NCBI RefSeq assembly: GCF_013466425.1
Contig: NZ_CP059165.1
Span: forward strand, 6,138,001-6,202,000
Source: Mycobacterium vicinigordonae
GTDB taxonomy: Bacteria; Actinomycetota; Actinomycetes; Mycobacteriales; Mycobacteriaceae
DNA length: 64,000 nucleotides
Direction: 5' to 3'
The position numbers and the translations under genes were made by a program. Under the pieces are notes generated by a model. It made no database searches. It was not told the DNA's origin and was given only the letters and a program-made list of their open reading frames with translations. How positions within the stretch are numbered: the first letter of the stretch is position 1; each line of letters opens with the position of its first letter. Positions 33,911 through 43,130 of the stretch are shown piece after piece.

Positions 33911-35203
33911 ATGTTGGCAACCGGGCTCGATGAGGGATTCGACGAGATCATCACCGCACTGCCGCAATCACTGATCGGCCCCAGTGACCACGCACTGCTG
34001 GCCGGCCTGGACGAACTCGACAGCGATCCATACTCGATCCTGACCACGCTTCGCCGAGAGCACGGGCCGGTGCTGCGGTTCGGCGCCGATGGCACCTATC
34101 ACGGTGTGCGGATCCCGAACGGTTGGATGCAGGACGAGAACCATCCTCAGTTCATCGTGCTGGGATGGGATGCACTCCGCGAGATAGTGCAGAATCCCGC
34201 GGTGTTCCACAGCGGCGACGGAGCGGGCGGGCCCTCCGTCGAATCGCTGGGCGAGATCGTCACGTTTCTAGATGGGGATGCCCACGACAAGCATCGCCGT
34301 CTGCTCAACCAGGCTTTTGGCCGGCGTGCGATCGAACGCATCCGTGAGACCGTCATCGACCCCATCGCGCTGTATTTGGTCCGCCGAGCCAAAGACCGCC
34401 TGCAGCAAGGACAGCCGGTCTGCTTCGGCAAGGACATCGGGCTCCCGATGGCGTACAAGACCATGACCTCGCTGCTCGGACTGCCGCACGATCGGTTCGC
34501 CCATTTCGTCGAGATCAGCTCGGCTCTGCATCAAACCGCCGCCGATGCCGAGCGCGCCATGCATGCCGCGGCTGAACTGGCCGAGATGTGGCGAGAGCAA
34601 CTCGCGCAACGCCGTCGGCAGCCCCGAGAGGACCTGCTGACCTGGATGGCTCAGGCCGAGGAGCAAGGCAAATTCACCGACGAGGAGGTTGTCCGATACG
34701 CGACGATCTTCTTGCCGGCCGGTGTCGACACGACCTCGCGCCAGATTGGCCTGACCGGGCTGGCGCTGCTCTCGCATCCCGATCAGTACGCGGCGGTGGT
34801 GCACGACCACTCGCTGATCGACGCGGCGATCGACGAAGCCACGAGGTGGTCGCCGAGCGCAATGCTGGTACCCCGGCGCTGCATGGAAGGCACCGTCGTG
34901 GCCGGGGTCCCCATTCCGAAGTTGTCTTCACTGACCCTGTGGACGTCGATTGCCAATCGCGACCCCGCGCGGTTTCCCGATCCTGACGTGTTCGACATTC
35001 ATCGCGGTCCAAAGCGCAATCTCGCGTTCAACGCGGGAGTACACCACTGCCTCGGTGTCAACCTTGCCAAGTCCGAGCTTCGCGCCGTGGTCTCGGCGTG
35101 CGTCACAGAGCTACCTGAACTGCGCCTCGCGGTGCCGCCGGGTGCGGTCGACGTCCGCGGCATCTTCGTGCGCTCGCCTATGCGTATCCCGGTCAGCATC
35201 TGA
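33911..35203 (+). CDS. Cytochrome P450 (cassette 1)
   Basis: Haem monooxygenase of about 430 residues. The I-helix AGVDTTS oxygen-activating motif, the E-x-x-R (EATR) and the haem-binding loop FNAGVHHCLGVNLAKSE are all present. It belongs with the P450 at 46477: both have IVLGWDALREIVQNP-like and DIGLPMAYKTMTSLLGLPHDRFA-like stretches. ATG 33911 follows GGGGTGG; GTG 33905 is an alternative. No ferredoxin gene is adjacent, so electrons must come from elsewhere. Likely hydroxylates an imported lipid at the start of catabolism (inference). Confidence 0.9.
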   Translation: MLATGLDEGFDEIITALPQSLIGPSDHALLAGLDELDSDPYSILTTLRREHGPVLRFGADGTYHGVRIPNGWMQDENHPQFIVLGWDALREIVQNPAVFHSGDGAGGPSVESLGEIVTFLDGDAHDKHRRLLNQAFGRRAIERIRETVIDPIALYLVRRAKDRLQQGQPVCFGKDIGLPMAYKTMTSLLGLPHDRFAHFVEISSALHQTAADAERAMHAAAELAEMWREQLAQRRRQPREDLLTWMAQAEEQGKFTDEEVVRYATIFLPAGVDTTSRQIGLTGLALLSHPDQYAAVVHDHSLIDAAIDEATRWSPSAMLVPRRCMEGTVVAGVPIPKLSSLTLWTSIANRDPARFPDPDVFDIHRGPKRNLAFNAGVHHCLGVNLAKSELRAVVSACVTELPELRLAVPPGAVDVRGIFVRSPMRIPVSI

Positions 35204-35270
35204 AACCTGCCGGCGGCGAGCTGTCATCCTGCAGTCAGCACCACATAAGAGTCACTACACAAATGATACG

Positions 35271-35921
35271 ATGAGCCGCGTGGATGACGGTGGCGCGAAA
35301 CTTGGCTTGCGAGAGCGCAAGAAGGTCAAGCTTCGGGAAAATATCGTGCGGTGCGCCGTCGAGCTTTTCGAACAGCGCGGGTTCGACGAGACTTCCATCG
35401 ACGAGATCGCCGAACGGGCGGAGATATCGCCGTCCACCTTTTTCCGCTACTACGCGACCAAGGAAGAGGTTCTCCTCGGCGCCGACGCCGCCCTGCTGCA
35501 GATACTGATCGGTTGTGTCTCCGAGAGTTTCGGGCGCCGACCGAGCCTCAACGGCGTGATGGACGGATTCCTCGAGTTTGCACAGCGGTTCGACGGGATG
35601 CAGGACGACCTGTCGCGCCGGCGCGCGCGCCTTCTCTCGGTCAGTGAGTCCGTCCAGGCGCGAGCGGCCCACAGCCAGCTGCTCTGGGAGCGTGCCGTGG
35701 CCGAGGAACTGGCGCGGATCGACCGCCTCAGCAAACCAGAACTCCGGCACGAGATCCTGGCGTCCACCGTGATGGGCGCCTACAGCGTGGCGGTGGTGCG
35801 ATGGCGTAAACAGCGACGCGAACGACTAGTTGAGCTGTTGCGCGCCGCGTTTGCCGAACTCCTCGGCCTACTCGGTGATTCTGACGGAGAAAGCGCGCGC
35901 GACGACGCCGCCGGGGGCTGA
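35271..35921 (+). CDS. TetR-family regulator
   Basis: A 216-residue regulator. The helix-turn-helix is TSIDEIAERAEISPSTFFRYY with ATKEEVLL after it (about residues 40-65). The N-terminus is basic. ATG 35271 starts 67 bases after the P450 stop; a longer frame from within the P450 gene is rejected. It probably regulates the P450 and neighbouring genes. It converges with the acyl-CoA synthetase gene, stops 7 bases apart. Confidence 0.85.
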   Translation: MSRVDDGGAKLGLRERKKVKLRENIVRCAVELFEQRGFDETSIDEIAERAEISPSTFFRYYATKEEVLLGADAALLQILIGCVSESFGRRPSLNGVMDGFLEFAQRFDGMQDDLSRRRARLLSVSESVQARAAHSQLLWERAVAEELARIDRLSKPELRHEILASTVMGAYSVAVVRWRKQRRERLVELLRAAFAELLGLLGDSDGESARDDAAGG

Positions 35922-35928
35922 ACCGGGC

Positions 35929-37467
35929 TCACTGCGTAGCCGTCTCCACCACTCGCCTGGCCCAGAGCAGGTCGGCCTTTCCGGCCGGCGACCTGGATAC
36001 CGAGGGAACGAACACGATTGTCCGCGGCACCTTGTAGTCGGCGAGGTGGGCACGAACGTGAGCGCGGATGTCGTCGGCCGCGACCGCGGTATCCGGACGC
36101 GCCTCCAGCACGGCCGCCACTTGCTGGCCCCAGCGCGGATGCGGTATGCCGACAACGATGGCATCTGCGACATCGGGGTGCTTCTTCAACGCAGCCTCGA
36201 TCTCGTCCGGGTACACCTTCTCACCACCGGTGTTGATACAGGAGGATCCCCGACCCAGTAGCGCAATGCTTCCATCGAGCTCGACGACCGCGTCGTCGCC
36301 GGTGATGGCCCAGCGAACACCGTCGATTACCGGAAATGTGCGTGCCGTGCGATCCGGGTCACCACGGTAACCGAGGGGAACGTGTCCTCGACGGGCCAAT
36401 TTGCCGACCCGGCCACTGCCCGGAGCAACGGCACGCTGGTAGTCATCGATCACCAGCGTGTCCGACCCGATCACAAATCGCGGGCGCCCGCCGGAGGCAT
36501 CACCGATCGCATGGCCCTGTGCTCCGGTCTCCGACGACCCGTAGCCATCCAGGATCGTGAGGCCCGGCAATCGACGAACCAGCTGTTCCTTCACGGTCTC
36601 CGATAACAATGCCCCGCCGCTCAGGACGGTCTGCAGCTTCGGTAAATCGCCGGTGAAAGTTACCAGCGCCTCCCCCAGTGGTCGAGCGAATGCGTCGCCC
36701 ACCAGTCCGATCGCCGTTATTCCCTCGCTCGCCGAAAGGCGCAGGGCCCGTTCGGCATCGAATCCTTGCTGATCGTCCAGGACGATCGTGTGACCGCCGA
36801 AAAGCGCGTTGAACGCACCCCAATGTGCTGCACCGTGCATGAGCGGGGACAGCAACAGGAAGCGTGCCTGACCTCCGCGCTCCGCTCGGCGACCCACCTC
36901 CTCGGCATCGGTGACATCGGCGAGGCGAGGTCCGCCCAGGGCGGCGAAAAAGATGTCCTCGTGGCGCCAGATCACGCCTTTCGGATATCCGGTGGTACCG
37001 CCCGTGTAAAGGATGTATTCGTCATCGGGTGAGCGCGGAGCGAAATCTCGGGCACTAGATTGGCGCGCCAGTGCAGCCTCGTACTCGATTCCCACGGTGA
37101 GCACCGCGGCCCGCGGGGCGGCCGTGCGCGCATCCGCCGCAAACTCCGCGGCAGCAATGACGGACTTCGGATCACTGTCCCGGAAGAGATAGGTAAGTTC
37201 TGCCTTTTGGTACCGGTAATTCACATTGATCGGAACCGCGCGAATCTTGAACGCGGCGAGCATCGCTTCCAAATATTCGGGCCCGTTACGGCAGTAAATT
37301 GCCACATCGTCACCGTGCCCAACGCCATGTTCTGCTAGCCAGTGCGCCAGCTGAGTCGCCCGGTCGTCGAGCGCCCGGTATGACAGGCGCCGTTCTCCGC
37401 AGACCACCGCCTCGCGGTCCGGAATGCGGTCGACAACGCGCTCGAAAGCGTCTGCGATGTTGATCAT
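35929..37467 (-). CDS. Acyl-CoA synthetase (FadD19-like, cassette 1)
   Basis: AMP-forming ligase of 512 residues that activates a carboxylic acid to its CoA thioester. Motifs: P-loop YTGGTTGYPKGVIWR, GYGSSETG, and the C-terminal GRGSSCINTGGEKVYPDEIE followed by the catalytic Lys in SPAGKADL. The T-G-G-T-T-G-x-P-K-G-V-x-W-R form is the one found in steroid side-chain ligases such as FadD19. It overlaps the next ligase gene by 4 bases. A paralogue is at 43131. Confidence 0.9.
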   Translation of the reverse strand: MINIADAFERVVDRIPDREAVVCGERRLSYRALDDRATQLAHWLAEHGVGHGDDVAIYCRNGPEYLEAMLAAFKIRAVPINVNYRYQKAELTYLFRDSDPKSVIAAAEFAADARTAAPRAAVLTVGIEYEAALARQSSARDFAPRSPDDEYILYTGGTTGYPKGVIWRHEDIFFAALGGPRLADVTDAEEVGRRAERGGQARFLLLSPLMHGAAHWGAFNALFGGHTIVLDDQQGFDAERALRLSASEGITAIGLVGDAFARPLGEALVTFTGDLPKLQTVLSGGALLSETVKEQLVRRLPGLTILDGYGSSETGAQGHAIGDASGGRPRFVIGSDTLVIDDYQRAVAPGSGRVGKLARRGHVPLGYRGDPDRTARTFPVIDGVRWAITGDDAVVELDGSIALLGRGSSCINTGGEKVYPDEIEAALKKHPDVADAIVVGIPHPRWGQQVAAVLEARPDTAVAADDIRAHVRAHLADYKVPRTIVFVPSVSRSPAGKADLLWARRVVETATQ

Positions 37468-39068
37468 TTGGGAAGTTCGACGCCGGCGAGCTCGCGATCC
37501 CAGGTGCGATCGGAGTTTCCGAGTTTGCGTAGTTCGGCTTTTCGTATTCGCTGGGTCGGCGTCTTGGGCAGCGCGTCAACGATCTCGATGAAACGCGGGA
37601 TGGCGTAGCGCGCCAGCCGAGGTATCAGGAACGTGATGAGGTCCGTCGGTTCCAAGCTCTTGCCTGGACAAGGCACGATGAAAACCTTGACCTCGTCTTC
37701 GAGAAACTCCCCGGCCGCGGCGACCGCGGCGGATTCGAGGACGTCCGGATGCTCGTTGACGGCTTCTTCGATCTCGAACGAAGAAATGTTCTCTCCGCGA
37801 CGCCGGATCGCATCCTTGATCCGGTCCACAAAGTAGTAGTTGCCGACTTCGTCACGGCGGAACGCGTCACCGGTGACGAACCAGCCATCCCGCCAGACCT
37901 GCGCTGTCGCCTCCGACATGCGCCAATAGCCGCGGTTGAGCCGGCGCGGCGGCTTGACCCGTACCAGCAGCTCACCTGTTTCGCCGACCGCCACGTCACG
38001 GCCCGTCGCGTCGACCAGACGAACTTCGAATCCTTCGTTGACGTGCCCGCATGACGCCCAGTTGGTTCGGTCGACGGCAAATCCATCCGACATGAAGGCG
38101 TGGCCGATCTCAGTCATGCCATAAATCGTGCAAACCTCGACGTTGAACCGTTTCTTGAAGGTGTCGACGTCGGGGAGGATGGGGGCCATCAACACTCCTC
38201 TGAGTGGATTTATCCCGTCATCCGCCGAGGGCGGCTGCTTCATCAGAAAATTCCCCATCGCGCCGACTATCAGCGTTGACGTGCATCCGTAGTTGCGGAT
38301 GTCGTCCCAAAAGACGTCCGTGCGGAACTTCTCTCGCATCACCACTTGGCCGTTGAGCTGGGCCGCCGCGATTAGTGCTCCCTTGCCCGTCAGGTGGTAG
38401 GGAACGAACGGTGCGTAATAAATGAATGGGCAACCGAGCTCGACAACGAATCGGAATACCCCGGGCTTTCCGTCTGCGTGACTCCACTGCGCCCACGGGC
38501 ACATCACGCCTTTGCTCTGCCCGGTGGTTCCCGAGGTGAAGATGATCGCCATCAGGTCGTCGTCGGCGGGCCGACTCAGCCGGGGCGTAGCGCTGGCGGC
38601 GGCGAAGAACGCAGGCCCGGAGATGATCCGGGTCGGCAGCCCGACGTCGAGTTCCGACGGATCGTCGGCGTCGTAGACAACGATCGTTTCGAGCGCGGTC
38701 AGTCCCTGCGCAACCTGAGCGATCTGTGGGAGGTAGCGCTGCGCGCAAACCAGCACGCGCGCCCCACTGAGGGCGAGCCCGTGGTGAAGCCACGTGTTGC
38801 GCCACGCGGTGTTGATCGGCACCTCGATCGCGCTCAGCCACGCGGCACCCATCCAGCAGTGGTAGGCCTCAAACCCGATCGGCATCAGCGAGGCGACGGT
38901 GTCACCTCGGCGCACACCAAGCCCATCCAGGGCTGCGGCCCAGCGCAGATGCGCGGCGTGCAACCCGGAGTAGGTGAGATCACCCTGCTCCACACTGCGG
39001 AAAACGATGTCGTCGGGTCTGTCCTCGGCGGCGCGCTCCAATAGATAGGGAAGAATCTTGCTTGTCAC
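37464..39068 (-). CDS. Acyl-CoA synthetase (CaiC/FadD17-like)
   Basis: A 534-residue AMP-forming ligase of a different subgroup: IIFTSGTTGQSKGVMCPW as P-loop, GMTEIGHAF, GDAFRRDEVGNYYFVDRIKD and RRRGENISSFEIEEAV. Catalytic Lys is near TQRIRKAEL at the C-terminus. GTG 39068 overlaps the stop of the upstream hydrolase by 4 bases. Two ligases of different type in tandem suggest activation of two distinct acids, or of one acid before and after shortening. Confidence 0.88.
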   Translation of the reverse strand: MTSKILPYLLERAAEDRPDDIVFRSVEQGDLTYSGLHAAHLRWAAALDGLGVRRGDTVASLMPIGFEAYHCWMGAAWLSAIEVPINTAWRNTWLHHGLALSGARVLVCAQRYLPQIAQVAQGLTALETIVVYDADDPSELDVGLPTRIISGPAFFAAASATPRLSRPADDDLMAIIFTSGTTGQSKGVMCPWAQWSHADGKPGVFRFVVELGCPFIYYAPFVPYHLTGKGALIAAAQLNGQVVMREKFRTDVFWDDIRNYGCTSTLIVGAMGNFLMKQPPSADDGINPLRGVLMAPILPDVDTFKKRFNVEVCTIYGMTEIGHAFMSDGFAVDRTNWASCGHVNEGFEVRLVDATGRDVAVGETGELLVRVKPPRRLNRGYWRMSEATAQVWRDGWFVTGDAFRRDEVGNYYFVDRIKDAIRRRGENISSFEIEEAVNEHPDVLESAAVAAAGEFLEDEVKVFIVPCPGKSLEPTDLITFLIPRLARYAIPRFIEIVDALPKTPTQRIRKAELRKLGNSDRTWDRELAGVELPK

Positions 39069-40033
39069 GTTGCGTCGTCCTCTGTGCGCTTCGGGGTGAT
39101 GTCGGCCAGGGTGTTCGCCACAAATGAAGCGGCGGCGCTGATCCGTTCGTCGTGGCCGGCCAGGTGAGGCAGCTGCAGAAACCCGTGCGGCATGTCCTCG
39201 ACGATCACCAGTTCATGGGGCACGCCGGCCTCGCCCAAGGCGACGGCCATACGAAGGCTTTCGGCAACGGTCGGATCGTCCGCACCCGCGGTGAGGTAGG
39301 TAGGAGGGAAACACTCGGGAGCCAGGATGGGGCTAAGCCGCGGGTCGCTTCGCCGTCGCTCATAGTCCGACGGCGTGACATACAGCTGTTGTTCGGCGGC
39401 GGCCCGGCCCGGCCGGGCCAGCGATTCAATGGTGGCGTGATAGTCGAAGACGCCGTACAGGAAAAGGGCTGCGCCGACGGCGGGCCGATCCGTCACGGTA
39501 AGTGCCCCCGCAGCGATGTTCGCCCCCGCGGAGTCGCCACCGATAGCGATCCGGCCGGGATCTCCGCCATAGGCGGCGACCCCGTTGTAGGTCCACTGAA
39601 GCGCGGTCAACGCATCGTCAACCGGGTCGGGGAACCGGTACTGGGGGGCGCGTCGGTAGTCGAGGCTGATGGTGAGCATCCCGGCGGCGGCGAGATCCCT
39701 GGTGAGCCTGCGGTGCGTCTTCGGACTCCCCATGGACCACGAGCCTCCGTGCAGAAACAGCAGGGTCGGGTGGGGCCCGGAACCTTGCGGAATCAGGATG
39801 TCAGCTTTCAGTTGCCATTCGCCGATCGTGCCGATTGCCACTTCGGCGTGATGCTTGCCCACCGTCGGCAACTCGGCGTTTATCAGTTTGTCCGCGGTAC
39901 GCAGAAATTCGACGGTGGAGTGTCCCTTTGGCGGCCTCATGGTTCGCATGAACTCGGCCAGATGCTCCCGCAAAGATTCCGACTCGGACGCGCCCTGCGG
40001 AGTCACCGCAGTCCAGATCCAGCGCCACGCCAT
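39065..40033 (-). CDS. Alpha/beta hydrolase (hormone-sensitive-lipase type)
   Basis: A 322-residue esterase-like enzyme. LLFLHGGSWSMG is the oxyanion-hole HGG motif (about residue 85) and IGGDSAGANIA the nucleophile elbow (about 160). The catalytic Asp and His are in AGADDPTV and DMPHGFLQLPH. It would hydrolyse an ester or lactone, such as a product of Baeyer-Villiger-like chemistry (inference). ATG 40033 overlaps the crotonase by 31 bases; GTG 40006 gives the usual 4-base overlap and is equally possible. Confidence 0.82.
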   Translation of the reverse strand: MAWRWIWTAVTPQGASESESLREHLAEFMRTMRPPKGHSTVEFLRTADKLINAELPTVGKHHAEVAIGTIGEWQLKADILIPQGSGPHPTLLFLHGGSWSMGSPKTHRRLTRDLAAAGMLTISLDYRRAPQYRFPDPVDDALTALQWTYNGVAAYGGDPGRIAIGGDSAGANIAAGALTVTDRPAVGAALFLYGVFDYHATIESLARPGRAAAEQQLYVTPSDYERRRSDPRLSPILAPECFPPTYLTAGADDPTVAESLRMAVALGEAGVPHELVIVEDMPHGFLQLPHLAGHDERISAAASFVANTLADITPKRTEDDAT

Positions 40034-40824
40034 TTGCTCCAATCCGGACGCCGCCGTTCGAGAAAGGCGCTTGTACCTTCCACAATCGCGTCTTCGCTGA
40101 CGCCCATGTGGATCATCGAGAGGCCGTTCGAGATGGACGGGTAGCAAACGTCCCACCAATGGTTGGCGGTGACTTTGGCCAAATGCAAGCCTTCGGGAGC
40201 ACGGGCCAGGATCTCGTCGCACCAGCGCAACGTCGCCGCTTCGAGCTCGTCGTCGTCGACCGTCTCGTTCACCCAGCCCCACTCTTCGGCGGTGGTGGCC
40301 GAGACGATACGGGACAGGTACGTGATGGCCTTGGCTCGCTTGTCGCCGATGCTCATGGCAAGGAAGTTGGTGCCTCCCAGGACCGGCGCCCAACCCAGCT
40401 TGGTCCCGCCCTGCCCGAGGCGCGCCGAGCGGGCTGCGATAGCGAAATCGCTTGCAATCACGAGTTCGTTGCCGCCACCTATGGCGTCGCCATTGACCAT
40501 CGCGACGACGGGCTTGGGGCACCGGACGATACTCAGCAGCGCCTGTAAGGCGAAGTTGCCGATCTCTACGAGCGTGTCCTTGTCGATGGTCCGCACGTCA
40601 CCACCAGCGCAGAAAACGCTCCCGGCGCCGGTCAACACCACGACCCCGACATCCTTGCGCCACCCGACCTCATGCATCGCGTCGGTCAGCTGACGGAAGT
40701 GGCCGGCGCTCAGCGCATTCAGCACTTCGGGGCGGTTCAGCCGTAACCAGGCGATGCCGTCCTTGACGTCGATGAGTAGATCGTCGGCTCTGGGCTCAGT
40801 GTGCTGCACGTCGATGCGAGTCAT
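40003..40824 (-). CDS. Crotonase-family hydrolase, MenB/BadI-like
   Basis: A 273-residue crotonase. The oxyanion-hole segments are CAGGDVRT and AIGGGNEL. After the second, LGQGGTKLGWAPVLGG aligns with the MenB/BadI subfamily (ring-closing or ring-opening C-C hydrolases) rather than with ordinary hydratases, as do WCDEILARAPEGL and the C-terminal FLERRRPDWSKWRG. BadI hydrolyses a cyclic beta-keto acyl-CoA to open the ring. I infer a ring-opening or C-C cleavage role. First gene of an operon with the hydrolase and the two ligases. Confidence 0.8.
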   Translation of the reverse strand: MTRIDVQHTEPRADDLLIDVKDGIAWLRLNRPEVLNALSAGHFRQLTDAMHEVGWRKDVGVVVLTGAGSVFCAGGDVRTIDKDTLVEIGNFALQALLSIVRCPKPVVAMVNGDAIGGGNELVIASDFAIAARSARLGQGGTKLGWAPVLGGTNFLAMSIGDKRAKAITYLSRIVSATTAEEWGWVNETVDDDELEAATLRWCDEILARAPEGLHLAKVTANHWWDVCYPSISNGLSMIHMGVSEDAIVEGTSAFLERRRPDWSKWRGAGSGLR

Positions 40825-40852
40825 AGCGTGCAGTCTACTACTAAATCCGATT

Positions 40853-40870
40853 TACAATCAATTGATAGTA
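40853..40870. promoter_or_regulatory. 18-base palindrome upstream of the crotonase operon
   Basis: TACAATCAA and TTGATAGTA arms, 8 of 9 pairs. CTACTACTAAATCC lies just before it on the plus strand, nearly repeated at 12783. It sits 29 bases from the crotonase start codon, in AT-rich DNA. Confidence 0.45.
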
Positions 40871-40926
40871 AGCATCATAATTTCGCTATTGCCTCGTGGG
40901 ACCGGTGCGACGATCCCGGCTGAGCC

Positions 40927-41643
40927 TCACCCGGCTCCATCGGCGGAGGAGCCTGGCGATGCGGCCTGCGCCTCGCCGTTTGGGCTCGCCCCAACGGGAT
41001 CGAAGAACCCGGACAGGCCCTGGTAGAGCATGCTGGACATCTCGCGAGCCAGCTCGTCCTTGTCCAGCTTGCCCTTACCTAGTTCGAGTTCGAGCGCCAA
41101 CATCAGGCACCCACCGACGATCACCCGCGCTGCCATCCATCCGCCAAAACCCATTGACCGGCCACCGCGGTGATCGTCGATGCTCGCACTGAGTTGGTCG
41201 AGCGACGATGCGAAGGCCTCCTCGTAGAACCGTGACGCCAGTTTCCGGTCGCCGAGCAGAAGGCTCAATATCGGCAGCGACCCACTCCACGTTTCGGTCA
41301 CCGAGGCGATGAAGTGTTCCGCGGTAGTGCGACCGCCCTCTCCGGCGGGATCAGACTCGATCATCTGATCCATGTTCGCCTCGCGCATCGACGCAAGCAC
41401 CGGCTCCACTATGGCGGCAAAGAACAGCTCTTCCTTGCTGGTGAAGTAGTTGTAGATGGTGCCTTCACTCATCTTGCCGGCCGCCGCGATCTCCCGAATT
41501 GTCGAAAGCTGACTCGGTCGCGAGGCCTGGCCGAACGCTTTGCGCGCAGCCTCGAGAATGCGTTCACGGCGTTCGTCGTTAGGCAGGCGCCGGCGTGGTC
41601 GTGCCGAACTGGACGCGGCGCGGGCTCTGGGTTGTTTCGCCAT
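40927..41643 (-). CDS. TetR-family regulator
   Basis: A 238-residue regulator with a basic, Ala/Arg/Ser-rich N-terminus. The helix-turn-helix is STIREIAAAGKMSEGTIYNY followed by FTSKEELFF (about residues 45-72). The C-terminal domain ends with a Gly/Ala/Ser-rich tail. ATG 41643 is chosen since similarity begins there. It diverges from the RibBA-like gene; the operator-like inverted repeat at 41661 lies just upstream of its start. Confidence 0.85.
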   Translation of the reverse strand: MAKQPRARAASSSARPRRRLPNDERRERILEAARKAFGQASRPSQLSTIREIAAAGKMSEGTIYNYFTSKEELFFAAIVEPVLASMREANMDQMIESDPAGEGGRTTAEHFIASVTETWSGSLPILSLLLGDRKLASRFYEEAFASSLDQLSASIDDHRGGRSMGFGGWMAARVIVGGCLMLALELELGKGKLDKDELAREMSSMLYQGLSGFFDPVGASPNGEAQAASPGSSADGAG

Positions 41644-41660
41644 GTCGAGCAGCTTACATC

Positions 41661-41674
41661 TGAGTGGACACTCA
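41661..41674. promoter_or_regulatory. Inverted repeat TGAGTG-GA-CACTCA
   Basis: A 14-base dyad with 6-base arms, 17 bases upstream of the TetR start. Its position suits autoregulation. It shares the TGAG...CTCA arms with the GTGARCGYTCAC family but has different spacing and core. Confidence 0.5.
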
Positions 41675-41821
41675 TTTAATGCCACCACCCCCGTCGGTTG
41701 CGAAATCGTGGTTGGCCAATGCGGCCGACAGTCCTCCCTCAACTGCCGCGGCTTCGAAAGATTTGCATTGTGCTGGTTACTATCATTTGCCTGTAACTCT
41801 GATAATTGCTACGCTTGGCCG

Positions 41822-43042
41822 ATGGCAGCAGCATCGGATCGCTATTCACCCGTCGCACGCGCCATCGCAGATCTCCATGGCGGCAAGGCGATAGTCCTGC
41901 TCGCGCACGACGGCTTCGGCGACCTGGTCTTCGCCGCGCAACACGCGACGCCACAGCTCGTGTCATTCATGGTGCGCCACACCTCGGGCTACGTCGCGGT
42001 CGCTCTTACCGAACACGCCTGCGACAGGCTGGATCTGCCGCCGATGCACCCGTCTCACACCGATCCGTCCGGGAACGGGTTCACCGTCAGCGTGGACGCC
42101 AAAGACGGAGTGCGGACCGGAATTTCGGCAACAGATCGCGCGCACACCATCCGATTGCTCGGCAACAACACCACCCACTCCGCGGATTTGGTGCGGCCAG
42201 GCCACGTGTTGCCGTCGAGGGTTAGCGCCGGCGGTGTACTGACCAATCCCGGTCGCGGCGAGGCCGCGGTGGACCTGGTTCGCCTGGCCGGCCTGCAGCC
42301 AGCCGGCGCGCTGTGTGAGCTGGTCTCACAACGCGAGATCGGCGAGATGGCGACCGAGGACGAGGTGCGGGAGTTCGCGCAGCACCACAGCTTGGCCCTG
42401 GTCACAGTTGCCGAGGTAATCGCGTATCGGCGCAGGTTCGAGAAGCAGGTCCAAAAAGCGGCCGTGACCCGGCTTCCCACTGCACACGGGGAGTTCATGG
42501 CGTACGGCTACGAAAACGTGCTGGACGGACTGGAATGCATTGCCCTTGTCCGCGGCGAGGTCCGGGGGTGTGACGACGTCCCCGTGCGGTTGCATGCCGA
42601 GTGCCTGGCTGGGGACGTATTCGGTTCGATGCGCTGCGACTGCCGGTCGCAGCTGGAGGCCTCATTGGCCGACATCGGTGCAGCCGGGCGCGGAATCGTG
42701 CTCTACGTGCGCAACCGCGACGTTGGTGACGTCGGTCCGAGGAACAAGTTGCAGCTCTGCGGGACAAGTGAAATCGACGCCGAGTCCGCGGCTGGAGCCC
42801 GATATTGCAGCACCGGCGCACAGGTGCTCGACGAACTTGGCGTGCGCTCCGTCGCTCTGCTGGCCAACAGCGCAGACATCGGCGCTGCGCTGGAAGCATC
42901 CGGCCTGCGGGTCGGCAACTATCTCGGATCGCCGACTGAGAGCGCTGAGCCCAACGTGCATTACCTGCCCGCCGTAGACACCTCGGGTGCGTCGCTGGAC
43001 CTCTCGGAGGGACGGTGCGATCGCTGGGTGTGCTCGGCCTGA
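41822..43042 (+). CDS. RibBA-like protein with degenerate active sites
   Basis: A 406-residue fusion with a DHBP-synthase-like half and a GTP-cyclohydrolase-II-like half. Folds are recognisable: RHTSGYV, GISATDRAHT and RPGHVLPS in the first; HAECLAGDVFGSMRCDC (zinc ligands intact) in the second. However the acidic D-R-E-N-E-G-D loop of RibB is AHDGFGD, the His of G-H-T-E-A is Arg (GRGEA), and the RibA loop R-Q-E-G-R-N-I-G-L is NRDVGDVGP without the catalytic Arg. Riboflavin synthesis activity is therefore doubtful. GATAAT at 41803-41808 is a possible -10, leaving almost no leader. Confidence 0.85.
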   Translation: MAAASDRYSPVARAIADLHGGKAIVLLAHDGFGDLVFAAQHATPQLVSFMVRHTSGYVAVALTEHACDRLDLPPMHPSHTDPSGNGFTVSVDAKDGVRTGISATDRAHTIRLLGNNTTHSADLVRPGHVLPSRVSAGGVLTNPGRGEAAVDLVRLAGLQPAGALCELVSQREIGEMATEDEVREFAQHHSLALVTVAEVIAYRRRFEKQVQKAAVTRLPTAHGEFMAYGYENVLDGLECIALVRGEVRGCDDVPVRLHAECLAGDVFGSMRCDCRSQLEASLADIGAAGRGIVLYVRNRDVGDVGPRNKLQLCGTSEIDAESAAGARYCSTGAQVLDELGVRSVALLANSADIGAALEASGLRVGNYLGSPTESAEPNVHYLPAVDTSGASLDLSEGRCDRWVCSA

Positions 43043-43130
43043 CTCGGTGACGCGTCGGCGCCGCGGACGGACATCCCACTGAAACGCATGAGCGCCCGGC
43101 GCCCTGGAATCCGCGGGAAGGAATCAACTG

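Noticed and set aside
33821..35270. Ferredoxin gene partnering the P450
   Set aside because: No small cysteine-rich frame exists in the gaps beside either P450; partners must be encoded elsewhere.
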